7,904 nt of DNA from Bacteroides sp. (GTDB lineage: Bacteria > Bacteroidota > Bacteroidia > Bacteroidales > Bacteroidaceae), in assembly GCA_030152865.1 (NCBI GenBank), contig JASLIW010000073.1:1-7904 (forward strand). The letters run 5' to 3'. The notes below the pieces were generated by a model. That model searched no databases. It saw only the letters and a list, made by a program, of their open reading frames with translations, and was not told where the DNA came from. Positions 1 to 6,063 of this stretch are shown here, piece after piece. The position numbers and the translations under genes are program-made. How positions within the stretch are numbered: position 1 is the first letter of the stretch; the number at the start of each line of letters is the position of its first letter.

Positions 1-1398
1 GAACTTGGCAAACTCGCCCTTGAAACGAAGGAGTATCTCTCCTGTGGCACCATTACGGTGCTTGGCGATGATGATCTCGGCCATGCCTCGGAGGTTGTTT
101 CCTCGCTCATCTTCTAAAATTTTGTAATACTCGGGGCGGTGAATGAAGCAGACCATATCGGCATCTTGCTCGATGGCTCCAGACTCACGCAGGTCACTGA
201 GCTGTGGACGCTTCCCCTCGGCTCCTTCACGGCTTTCCACACCACGATTCAACTGGGATAGCGCAATGATTGGGATGTTCAACTCCTTGGCTAGTCCTTT
301 GAGCGAACGAGAGATGGTACTTACCTCTTCCTGACGGCTACCAAATTTCATACCACTGGCGTTCATGAGCTGGAGGTAGTCAATGATAATGGCTTTGACC
401 CCATGCTCACGTACCAGACGACGTGCCTTGGTGCGCAGCTCAAATACAGAGAGTGAAGCTGTATCGTCGATATAGAGGGGTGCATCTATAAGCTCGGTGA
501 GCTTGTAGTCGAGCTGTTGCCACTCGTAAGGCTCCAACTGCCCACTTCTGATTTTATCCCCTGGGATCTCACAGACGTTTTGGATCAGACGGTTGACAAG
601 CTGTACGTTACTCATCTCAAGTGAGAAGAGGGCAACGGGCTGCTGAAAATCAACGGCGATGTTTTTGGCCATCGACAAGACAAAGGCGGTTTTACCCATG
701 GCAGGACGAGCGGCAATAATGATTAAGTCGGAGTTTTGCCAACCCGAGGTGATCTTATCCAACTGGTGGTAACCACTCTCTAGCCCACTCAATCCGTCTT
801 GACGGCTGGCTGCCTTCTGAATTATCTCATAGGCTTCGTTGATGACGGGGTTAATCTGGGTATAATCTTTCTTGAGGTTCTTTTGAGAGATTTCAAAGAG
901 GTTGCCTTCGGCCTCTTGCATCAAGTCATCTACGTCTATGGTTTCATCAAAGGCTTTGGTCTGTACCTTGCTGGTAAAAGTGATGAGCTGACGTGCCAGG
1001 TGCTTTTGTGCAATAATACGGGCGTGATACTCGATGTGTGCAGATGAGGCTACCTTACTGCTGAGCTGGGTGATGTAAAAAGGCCCTCCTACAGCTTCTA
1101 AATTTCCTTGTTTCTCCAACTGGTTCTTGACCGTTAGAATATCCACAGGCTTCTCATTGATCACTAAATCAGTGATGGCAGCATAGATCAATTGGTGACG
1201 ATGCTCATAAAAAGACTCGGGATGAAGGATTTCGCTGACTAAGGAGTAGGCATCCTTTTCGATCATCAGCGCTCCCAATACAGCTTCTTCAAGCTCAGGG
1301 GCTTGAGGTTGGATTTTACCAAAATCAGCTAAAGGCTGATCTGTTTTGGGCTTGGAGTAAGAATTATTAGAACGTTTGTAGTTATTGGCTTGGGACAT
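1..1398 (-). CDS. dnaB: Replicative DNA helicase DnaB, C-terminus cut by the window edge
   Basis: Hexameric 5'-3' replicative helicase that unwinds DNA at the fork and contacts primase. Reading from ATG at 1398, 466 codons stay open to base 1, so roughly the last 50 residues are probably missing. The N-terminal DnaB_N domain lies at about residues 33-135 (starting PQAPELEEAVLGALMIE). A linker leads into the RecA-like ATPase. Walker A is ARPAMGKT (230-237), the likely catalytic Glu is E261 in SLEM, Walker B is IIIDYLQLM (337-345, D340), followed by an ALSQLNR motif. The arginine-finger region is AKHRNGATG (445-453). The motifs are uninterrupted, so no intein is present in the visible part, although DnaB is a common intein host. 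It is divergent from ispE with its own promoter. The start is supported by the promoter position and by the usual short polar N-terminal tail before the first domain. Identification is secure. Confidence 0.97.
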   Translation of the reverse strand, partial: MSQANNYKRSNNSYSKPKTDQPLADFGKIQPQAPELEEAVLGALMIEKDAYSLVSEILHPESFYEHRHQLIYAAITDLVINEKPVDILTVKNQLEKQGNLEAVGGPFYITQLSSKVASSAHIEYHARIIAQKHLARQLITFTSKVQTKAFDETIDVDDLMQEAEGNLFEISQKNLKKDYTQINPVINEAYEIIQKAASRQDGLSGLESGYHQLDKITSGWQNSDLIIIAARPAMGKTAFVLSMAKNIAVDFQQPVALFSLEMSNVQLVNRLIQNVCEIPGDKIRSGQLEPYEWQQLDYKLTELIDAPLYIDDTASLSVFELRTKARRLVREHGVKAIIIDYLQLMNASGMKFGSRQEEVSTISRSLKGLAKELNIPIIALSQLNRGVESREGAEGKRPQLSDLRESGAIEQDADMVCFIHRPEYYKILEDERGNNLRGMAEIIIAKHRNGATGEILLRFKGEFAKF

Positions 1399-1440
1399 AT
1401 CAAGTAATCTCTTCTTTTATTAGATCTCTAAAAAGGACAA

Positions 1441-1471
1441 CAAATATACGACTGAATTTACCAATAATCAA
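1441..1471 (-). promoter_or_regulatory. Bacteroidota-type promoter for dnaB
   Basis: On the minus strand, TATATTTG (1441-1448) matches the -7 consensus TAnnTTTG. A TTG (1469-1471) lies 20 bp upstream of it as the -33 element. Transcription would start near 1434, leaving a leader of about 36 nt before the dnaB ATG. No Shine-Dalgarno sequence precedes the start, which is normal for this phylum. This is a pattern match only. Confidence 0.6.
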
Positions 1472-1525
1472 TTTAAGTAAGAAGCATTTTAGCTCTTTTA
1501 ATCAACAATATCGCTTTGGCTATTT

Positions 1526-1553
1526 TTGTCTCCAGCAAACTATGTTACCTTTG
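1526..1553 (+). promoter_or_regulatory. Bacteroidota-type promoter for ispE
   Basis: TTG (1526-1528), a 17-bp spacer and TACCTTTG (1546-1553) fit the -33/-7 consensus of the primary sigma factor of Bacteroidota. The expected start site is near 1560, giving a leader of about 24 nt before the ispE ATG at 1584. The leader is A/T-rich and lacks a Shine-Dalgarno sequence. It is arranged divergently from the dnaB promoter, with the two -33 elements about 55 bp apart. Confidence 0.7.
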
Positions 1554-1583
1554 CATTTATCTTAGTGCTATAAATATAAAATC

Positions 1584-2402
1584 ATGATTGTATTTCCACC
1601 AGCCAAAATAAATTTAGGCTTGAATGTGACTGAAAAGCGTCCAGATGGCTATCACAACCTAGAGACAATCTTCTACCCTATTCCACTTGAGGATATGCTC
1701 GAGGTGGTGGTAGATACGGATCTCCGTACAGATTATGTGCTCAAACAGACGGGACTTGCCGTGCAGGGAGAAGCTGAAGATAATTTGATTATTAAGGCGC
1801 TCCGCTTGCTAAAAAAAGAGTTTGATATTCCTCCTGTTCGGATATATCTACATAAGCTGATCCCTTCGGGTGCGGGTCTGGGTGGTGGCTCTTCCGATGC
1901 GGCTTATATGCTGCGTGTGTTGAAAGAGCTGTTTGATTTGCCTCTCTCCACTAGCCAGCTTGAGGCTTATGCGAGCCAGCTGGGTGCTGATTGTGCTTTC
2001 TTTATTCAGGCTCAACCTACTTTTGCCACGGGCATAGGCAATGTTTTTACTCCCATAGCGCTTTCACTAGCGGGTTATCAGCTTTTCTTGACTAAGCCTG
2101 AGCTGTTTATCTCGACAGCCATGGCCTACGGCAATATTATACCTGCACAGCCGCAGCTTTCACTTCAGGAGATTTGCAAGCTGCCTGTGAGTGATTGGAA
2201 AACAAAGATGGTCAATGATTTTGAGGAGCCTATCTTTCAGGTTTATCCTGACTTGCAAGCGATAAAGGATAGCTTGTATGAGGCAGGTGCAGAATATGCT
2301 GCTATGTCGGGCTCGGGTTCGAGTATATTTGGCTTATTCAAGGGGAAGTGTCCTTTAGTGCCACGGGCTGAAAAGAATGAATACATCTTGGATTTGAAAT
2401 AA
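1584..2402 (+). CDS. ispE: 4-diphosphocytidyl-2-C-methyl-D-erythritol kinase
   Basis: GHMP-family kinase of the MEP (non-mevalonate) pathway. It phosphorylates the 2-hydroxyl of CDP-methylerythritol with ATP, in the cytoplasm, on the way to isopentenyl diphosphate. The 272 residues are close to the usual family length of about 280. The N-terminal PPAKINLGLNV holds the catalytic lysine (K8). The GHMP phosphate-binding loop is PSGAGLGGGSSDAA (94-107). GADCAFF (134-140) supplies the catalytic aspartate D136. The C-terminal glycine motif is MSGSGSSIFG (241-250). The start at 1584 is right because only a few residues precede the conserved PAKIN motif and a good promoter sits just upstream. It appears to be transcribed alone, since a strong terminator follows about 40 bp after the stop. 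Its neighbour dnaB is divergent. Nothing looks unusual. Confidence 0.97.
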   Translation: MIVFPPAKINLGLNVTEKRPDGYHNLETIFYPIPLEDMLEVVVDTDLRTDYVLKQTGLAVQGEAEDNLIIKALRLLKKEFDIPPVRIYLHKLIPSGAGLGGGSSDAAYMLRVLKELFDLPLSTSQLEAYASQLGADCAFFIQAQPTFATGIGNVFTPIALSLAGYQLFLTKPELFISTAMAYGNIIPAQPQLSLQEICKLPVSDWKTKMVNDFEEPIFQVYPDLQAIKDSLYEAGAEYAAMSGSGSSIFGLFKGKCPLVPRAEKNEYILDLK

Positions 2403-2443
2403 GAGGGAGAGAGAAGAGAGATTTTCTCAAGGATATAAAAATT

Positions 2444-2469
2444 AAAAAGGGTGCCACTGCACCCTTTTT
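2444..2469. terminator. Symmetric terminator after ispE
   Basis: GGGTGC (2449-2454), a four-base loop CACT and GCACCC (2459-2464) form a GC-rich stem. It is flanked by AAAAA on the left and TTTTT on the right, giving an 11-bp stem in all. The T-run serves ispE on the plus strand. The A-run gives an equivalent T-run on the minus strand, so it should work in both directions and would also stop any minus-strand transcript from the intergenic region. Confidence 0.9.
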
Positions 2470-2580
2470 AATAACTAACTAAACTAACAATCATCACATT
2501 ATTAGAAAAAATAAAAGAGCGAATTTGCGGGATAATCGCTTTGTTCTTTTTCTTTGAAACTTGTAATGATATCCTCTACA
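2444..2580 (-). ncRNA. Candidate small RNA downstream of a sigma-54-like promoter (speculative)
   Basis: This is inferred from signals at both ends, not recognised as a known RNA family. The sigma-54-like element at 2591-2606 predicts a minus-strand start near 2580. The first strong minus-strand terminator is the symmetric hairpin at 2444-2469, giving a transcript of about 135 nt. An earlier weak hairpin (arms AGCGA and TCGCT at 2518-2522 and 2536-2540) followed on the minus strand by a T-rich run could end a shorter RNA of about 75 nt. The only minus-strand ATG frames inside give at most eight codons, so a protein product is unlikely. Confidence 0.22.
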
Positions 2581-2590
2581 CTATATATAA

Positions 2591-2606
2591 TGCAAACGGT
2601 GTGCCA
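2591..2606 (-). promoter_or_regulatory. Sigma-54-type (-24/-12) promoter match
   Basis: The minus strand reads TGGCACACCGTTTGCA. This fits the RpoN consensus TGGCAC-N5-TTGC(A/T), with exactly 10 bp between the invariant GG and GC. It lies in non-coding sequence and points left, away from the cyd operon and towards the ispE terminator. RpoN promoters need an enhancer-binding protein bound roughly 80-150 bp upstream. The inverted repeat at 2659-2682 and the tandem repeat at 2715-2741 fall in about that range. It could still be a chance match, because no gene is seen downstream. Confidence 0.42.
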
Positions 2607-2658
2607 CAGAATGTATTTTCGCCAAAAACCTGCCAGAAAGCTCAGAAAGCCGTTTAAT

Positions 2659-2682
2659 AGCTTGTGCCAACTTCTACAAGCT
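2659..2682. repeat. Inverted repeat AGCTTGT / ACAAGCT in the intergenic region
   Basis: AGCTTGT (2659-2665) and ACAAGCT (2676-2682) are perfect 7-bp inverted copies separated by 10 bp, so their centres are about 17 bp apart. This is a plausible dimeric activator site, or simply a hairpin. Its centre is about 90 bp upstream of the start predicted from the sigma-54-like element. Three copies of TTCTAC (2672-2677, 2692-2697, 2700-2705) overlap or follow it. Confidence 0.45.
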
Positions 2683-2714
2683 GTGTAATAATTCTACAGT
2701 TCTACGTTATTGCT

Positions 2715-2741
2715 CCACACTTTCCACACTTTCCACACTTT
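2715..2741. repeat. Three perfect tandem copies of CCACACTTT
   Basis: The 9-bp unit CCACACTTT is repeated three times without a mismatch at 2715-2723, 2724-2732 and 2733-2741. The unit is close to one helical turn, so the copies would lie on nearly the same DNA face. It could be a protein-binding array, a slippage-prone microsatellite or part of a dispersed intergenic repeat. It sits 20 bp from the cyd terminator. Confidence 0.85.
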
Positions 2742-2761
2742 ATCGGCCCACTAGCAACAAA

Positions 2762-2790
2762 AAAGAGGATGCCACTAGGACATCCTCTTT
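2762..2790 (-). terminator. Terminator of the cyd operon
   Basis: AAAGAGGATG (2762-2771) pairs perfectly with CATCCTCTTT (2781-2790) across a nine-base loop. On the minus strand the stem runs straight into TTTTTT, giving a rho-independent terminator 22 bp after the cydB stop. Confidence 0.88.
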
Positions 2791-2812
2791 CTACTTATTT
2801 ATATACTCGCTT

Positions 2813-3967
2813 TTAGTAGCTATTGTTCTTTTTGGAAGTTACTTCCTCTACAGTAATCTTACGAACATCAATGCTCTTCCAAGCATAATAGATGTAAGCA
2901 ATTACAAAAGGTACGAGGAAGGAAACATAAGTCATCACTTTTAAGGTAAACTTACTAGAACAGCTATTGGCAATTGTCAATGAGCTTTGTAAGTCTACGT
3001 TAGAAGGATAATAAGCTGTATTGTTAAAGCCTGCAACCAAAAGTAGTGCCAATACAGTAAGTACTGTTCCTAGACCTGCAAACCAGATTCCTTTGGTGAA
3101 GTTGGATTTGAAGATGGTGCTAAGGATTCCTACTAATACCAATACGACTCCTACTAGGAACACGCCTAATACGATGGGCATGGCTAAGAAGTTGTTGAGG
3201 TACTTGAAGGGTTCCATACTTACGATGCCTGTTGCTGGATCTACAGCATATCCATCTTTTACGAGCAGGTATCCTGCAAAGGCGAGGAAGAATACTAAGA
3301 ATAAAGCTGTATTCGATACCAAGCGTTTGCGACATCTCTTGATGAAGGGATCGTGGTGAATATTGTTGATGAAGTATAGTATGCCTAAGATACGAGCTAG
3401 GAAGAATACAGCTAGTCCTAAACATACGTTCCAAGGGTCTAGCAAGGCATCCAAGCCATGTGAGGCATTGGCCCAAGAGCTAATAACTCCCGATCCTGCT
3501 CCATCTAATAGGTTGGTTTTGTTTACCAAGAAGTTGGATCCATTGAAGAAGGTGGCTACAGCGCCTCCAAGTAAGACTGGCCCTAGAATACCATTAATAA
3601 CCAAGAATCCTTGGTAGGTTTTGGCACCTAAGAGGTTGCCCGCCTTGTTTTGGAACTCATAGCTCACGGCTTGCATCACAAAGGAGAATAGGATGATCAT
3701 CCACAACCAGTATGCACCACCAAAGCTTGTGCTATAGAATAGTGGAAATGAAGCAAAGAAGCCTCCACCAAAGGTTACTAGGGTGGTAAATGTAAATTCC
3801 CATTTTCTTCCCGTTGAGTTGACCATCAACTTTTTCTCTTCTTCGGTTTTGCCCAGCGAGAATAACATGGAGTTACCCCCTTGAACGAATAGAAGAAATA
3901 CCAATATCCCTGCTAGTAATGATACGATTACCCACCAGTAGTGTTGTAAAAAATTATAATTGTCCAT
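2813..3967 (-). CDS. cydB: Cytochrome bd quinol oxidase subunit II
   Basis: Membrane subunit that pairs with CydA in the terminal oxidase reducing O2 to water with quinol electrons. It carries no haem of its own and stabilises the complex. The 384 residues match the family length of about 380. Roughly eight to nine hydrophobic segments are visible, beginning with YWWVIVSLLAGILVFLLFVQ at about 10-29. Family landmarks include SYEFQNKAGN (102-111), GPVLLGGAVATFF (129-141), the DPW segment near 177-179, and the region PSNVDLQSSLTIANS (321-335) before the last helix. The first helix ends VQGGNSM, where E. coli CydB has the acidic TDGFDMG stretch; from memory this is the usual Bacteroidota form. 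It lies 45 bp downstream of cydA in the same operon and is followed by a terminator. A basic tail with KK residues probably lies in the cytoplasm. Confidence 0.95.
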   Translation of the reverse strand: MDNYNFLQHYWWVIVSLLAGILVFLLFVQGGNSMLFSLGKTEEEKKLMVNSTGRKWEFTFTTLVTFGGGFFASFPLFYSTSFGGAYWLWMIILFSFVMQAVSYEFQNKAGNLLGAKTYQGFLVINGILGPVLLGGAVATFFNGSNFLVNKTNLLDGAGSGVISSWANASHGLDALLDPWNVCLGLAVFFLARILGILYFINNIHHDPFIKRCRKRLVSNTALFLVFFLAFAGYLLVKDGYAVDPATGIVSMEPFKYLNNFLAMPIVLGVFLVGVVLVLVGILSTIFKSNFTKGIWFAGLGTVLTVLALLLVAGFNNTAYYPSNVDLQSSLTIANSCSSKFTLKVMTYVSFLVPFVIAYIYYAWKSIDVRKITVEEVTSKKNNSY

Positions 3968-4012
3968 CGTTATTATTTTTCAAGTTTATACATGTAATTT
4001 ATCTCTATTCGC

Positions 4013-5563
4013 TTATTCTACTTCTGGACCTTTTCGGATAGCCTTACGCATAATTCCAATCATGGCGATAAGCATTATGGTAAATAAGACTAAGAAGATG
4101 GTGAATGTAATCTGAACAGAGCTTACATCTAGCTTAGAGATGGCTGCACTTACAGGCATCATGTCTTGGATAGCCCAAGGCTGACGACCCACTTCAGCAA
4201 CAATCCAGCCTGCTTGACCTGCTATATATCCAAAGGGTATGGTAATGACTGCAATCCAGTTCATCCATTTCATGTTGGAGATGTCTCGCTTGTAGGCTAA
4301 GAATATTACAACTAGGAAAAATAGGATGAAGTAACCGCCCAACATCACCATGACTCTAAATGCGTAGAAGTTTAGGGGCACATGAGGGATGAGTTCGGTT
4401 TTGTCTTTGATATAGCCATAACCAAAGTAGGCTTTGTTTTCATCAAATACTTTTCGAGCTGCTACGGCTGTTTCTTCGTCATTTGCTTCTTTAGCTTGAC
4501 GGTATTTGGCTAAGGCTGTTATGGCCTCTCTACCTCTTCGCATTTTTTCTTCAGCAGAAAGTGCGATAGAGCCATCACTCAATTCATAGCCGCCATCAAT
4601 CACATCTTTGATACCTGGCACATAGGCGTTGAAATCACGCTTAGATAGGAAAGAGAGAAGTCCTGGCACTTTGATATCAAACAAGAATGGGTTTTCAGCA
4701 TCATCATAGGCCTGTTTTTTGGGATTTAGGATACCAAACGCTACCAAACCTGCCTTTTCAGAACCTTCGTAGTGAGCTTCTAGAGCTGCAAACTTCATGG
4801 GCTGCGTATTGGCTACCTGATAGCCTGATGAATCGCCTGTTACTACGACTAAGATAGAAGCAACGATACCAAAGATAGCACCGATCTTCATGCTTTCAAG
4901 TGCAAATTTTTTATGGCGCTTTTTGAGCAAGTACCAAGCACTTACACCTACCACAAATACGGCTCCTAACACCCAACCTGATAAAACAGAGTGGAAGAAC
5001 TTAACGACAGCCATAGGTGAGGTAGCTACAGCTACAAAATCAACCATCTCGTTACGCACAGTATCTGGGTTGAACTCCATGCCTATGGGGTATTGCATCC
5101 AGCCATTAGCTACTAGAATCCACCAAGCAGAGATAGTTGCTCCTATTCCTGTGAGCCAAGTAGAAGCTAAGTGAAAGCCTTTACTTACTTTATTCCACCC
5201 AAAGAACATGACCGCAATAAAGGTTGCTTCCATAAAGAACGCTACAATACCTTCTATGGCCAAGGGGGCACCAAAGATGTCTCCCACAAACCAAGAGTAG
5301 TTGCTCCAGTTGGTACCGAATTGGAACTCTAAGATCAGACCAGTAGCTACACCTACCGCAAAGTTGATCCCGAAGAGCTTCATCCAGAACTTGGCTGTGT
5401 TTTTCCAAAATTCATTACCTGTTTTATAATAGATCGTCTCCATTATTGCCATTACCACGGCTAAGCCTAATGTCAATGGCACAAAAATCCAGTGATACAT
5501 GGCCGTTAGAGCAAATTGGGCTCTTGACCAGTCAATCAATGCAGTGTCAATACTTGCAATCAT
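4013..5563 (-). CDS. cydA: Cytochrome bd quinol oxidase subunit I
   Basis: Catalytic haem subunit of the high-affinity cytochrome bd oxidase. It oxidises quinol at the outer face of the inner membrane and reduces O2. The 516 residues are close to E. coli CydA (522). By alignment from memory, H24 in SRAQFALTAMYH matches E. coli H19 (haem b595 in the older assignment), H191 in FFHSVLSGW matches H186, and M405 in FRVMVMLG matches M393; the last two are haem b558 ligands. E104 in APLAIEG and E112 in FFMEATF match E99 and E107. In the Q loop, K257 and E262 match the quinol-site residues K252 and E257. The loop runs from about 245 to 395, so this appears to be the long-Q-loop type. GRQPW (459-463) is intact. 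It is the middle gene of the operon, 37 bp after the DUF4492-like gene. Confidence 0.97.
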   Translation of the reverse strand: MIASIDTALIDWSRAQFALTAMYHWIFVPLTLGLAVVMAIMETIYYKTGNEFWKNTAKFWMKLFGINFAVGVATGLILEFQFGTNWSNYSWFVGDIFGAPLAIEGIVAFFMEATFIAVMFFGWNKVSKGFHLASTWLTGIGATISAWWILVANGWMQYPIGMEFNPDTVRNEMVDFVAVATSPMAVVKFFHSVLSGWVLGAVFVVGVSAWYLLKKRHKKFALESMKIGAIFGIVASILVVVTGDSSGYQVANTQPMKFAALEAHYEGSEKAGLVAFGILNPKKQAYDDAENPFLFDIKVPGLLSFLSKRDFNAYVPGIKDVIDGGYELSDGSIALSAEEKMRRGREAITALAKYRQAKEANDEETAVAARKVFDENKAYFGYGYIKDKTELIPHVPLNFYAFRVMVMLGGYFILFFLVVIFLAYKRDISNMKWMNWIAVITIPFGYIAGQAGWIVAEVGRQPWAIQDMMPVSAAISKLDVSSVQITFTIFLVLFTIMLIAMIGIMRKAIRKGPEVE

Positions 5564-5600
5564 ACATCTATGTTTTAAGAAAATTTAGTTTGAAATATAC

Positions 5601-5822
5601 TTACTCACTTACAATACGATCAATCAGTTCACCCGCTACGATCTCCTGTGCAGGCGCTTGCGAGGGATGCTCATTCAGATATCTCGGAAAGAAAAAAGGC
5701 CTTAAGATGAAAAACATCACAAACAATTTTATTAAAATAATTGTCCACAATATTCTACCCCAAGTCATAGATCTAAATCCTTCGGCATAGAGATTCCAAA
5801 TTTTTCTAAATGTCTGTTTCAT
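5601..5822 (-). CDS. Small DUF4492-like membrane protein heading the cyd operon
   Basis: A 73-residue protein with a short basic N-terminus, an amphipathic stretch (RKIWNLYAEGFRSMT, 6-20), one strong membrane helix (about 23-46, WTIILIKLFVMFFIL core) and a soluble tail with several acidic residues. The YxEGFRSMTxGR pattern followed by a single hydrophobic helix and FFFP is what I recognise as DUF4492, often encoded next to cydA in Bacteroidota. Its biochemical role is not established to my knowledge. Being first in the operon and 37 bp before cydA suggests an accessory or assembly part of the bd oxidase, comparable in role to CydX/CydS of other phyla though not obviously homologous. The start at 5822 is supported by a promoter about 25 bp upstream. 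Stable genomic association with cydA makes it a real gene despite its size. Confidence 0.85.
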   Translation of the reverse strand: MKQTFRKIWNLYAEGFRSMTWGRILWTIILIKLFVMFFILRPFFFPRYLNEHPSQAPAQEIVAGELIDRIVSE

Positions 5823-5840
5823 ATTAGGCTCTTAATATTC

Positions 5841-5872
5841 GTTTATATAGTAACAAAACTATTAATATAAAC
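5841..5872. promoter_or_regulatory. Palindrome over the cyd promoter, possible operator
   Basis: GTTTATAT (5841-5848) and ATATAAAC (5865-5872) are perfect inverted copies 16 bp apart. Inside them ATAGT (5847-5851) and ACTAT (5858-5862) form a second inverted pair. The structure covers the predicted -7 box (5854-5861) and the start site near 5847, where a repressor would block transcription. I cannot assign it to a known regulator. The region is very A/T-rich, so chance symmetry is a real alternative. Confidence 0.35.
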
Positions 5873-5884
5873 TAATAAATCCAA
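5854..5884 (-). promoter_or_regulatory. Bacteroidota-type promoter of the cyd operon
   Basis: On the minus strand, TAGTTTTG (5854-5861) fits the -7 consensus TAnnTTTG. TTG (5882-5884) lies 20 bp upstream as the -33 element. The start would be near 5847, about 25 nt before the ATG of the DUF4492-like gene. It lies downstream of the pgl terminator, so the cyd operon is probably transcribed independently of zwf-pgl. Confidence 0.6.
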
Positions 5885-6022
5885 ATTACGAGGCTTAAAA
5901 CAATCCTCTTTTTTCGACTACAAAGAAAAACTATTTGTCTTAAAAATCAAAATATAAAACAAAATAAAGAGACAGCTGTGGCTTAAGTGATACAAGTTCA
6001 CTGCTTTAGAGATGGGATAAAA

Positions 6023-6057
6023 AAGAAAAGTCAGATTAAAATAATCTGACTTTTCTT
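6023..6057 (-). terminator. Terminator of the zwf-pgl operon
   Basis: AAGAAAAGTCAGATT (6023-6037) and AATCTGACTTTTCTT (6043-6057) are perfect inverted copies. One more A-T pair extends the stem to 16 bp with a three-base loop. On the minus strand the stem ends in a TTTTTT run, and it starts six bases after the pgl stop. The GC part of the stem is modest but the length and T-run make it convincing. Confidence 0.88.
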
Positions 6058-6063
6058 ACTAAA

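Larger units (their letters stand above)
2403..2812. other. 410-bp gene-free region between ispE and cydB
   Basis: The region between the ispE stop and the cydB stop, which are convergent genes, contains no convincing protein gene. From left to right it holds the ispE terminator (2444-2469) and a weak hairpin followed on the minus strand by a T-rich run (about 2505-2542). Next come a sigma-54-like promoter match on the minus strand (2591-2606), a 7-bp inverted repeat (2659-2682), three scattered copies of TTCTAC, a three-unit CCACACTTT tandem repeat (2715-2741) and the cyd operon terminator (2762-2790). Two terminators 300 bp apart, with promoter-like and repeat sequence between them, make it more structured than a simple convergent spacer. 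Confidence 0.8.

Noticed and set aside
799..1047. 82-codon plus-strand ORF inside dnaB
   Set aside because: Antisense to a conserved part of dnaB that is fully explained; no recognisable domain and no promoter.
1..1398. Possible intein in DnaB
   Set aside because: Walker A, the catalytic Glu region, Walker B and the arginine-finger region are contiguous with normal spacing; no inserted domain is present in the visible part.
2611..2688. 25-residue plus-strand micro-ORF (start MYFRQKPARK) in the ispE-cydB spacer
   Set aside because: It has an ATG and basic composition, but no promoter pattern upstream. It ends inside the repeat cluster, and ORFs this short arise readily by chance.
3021..3617. 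Plus-strand ORFs and an alternative minus-strand frame (3120-3476) inside cydB
   Set aside because: All overlap the intact cydB frame, and their composition is that of out-of-frame reading of a membrane-protein gene.
5446..5790. 114-codon plus-strand ORF antisense to the start of cydA and the DUF4492-like gene
   Set aside because: It overlaps two well-supported minus-strand genes and their promoter-proximal sequence; the translation has no recognisable family features.
5986..6002. AGTGA-N7-TCACT symmetry resembling a CRP/FNR-type site
   Set aside because: Spacing is one base off the usual N6 of TGTGA-N6-TCACA, the outer bases do not match, and it lies about 140 bp from the cyd start site.
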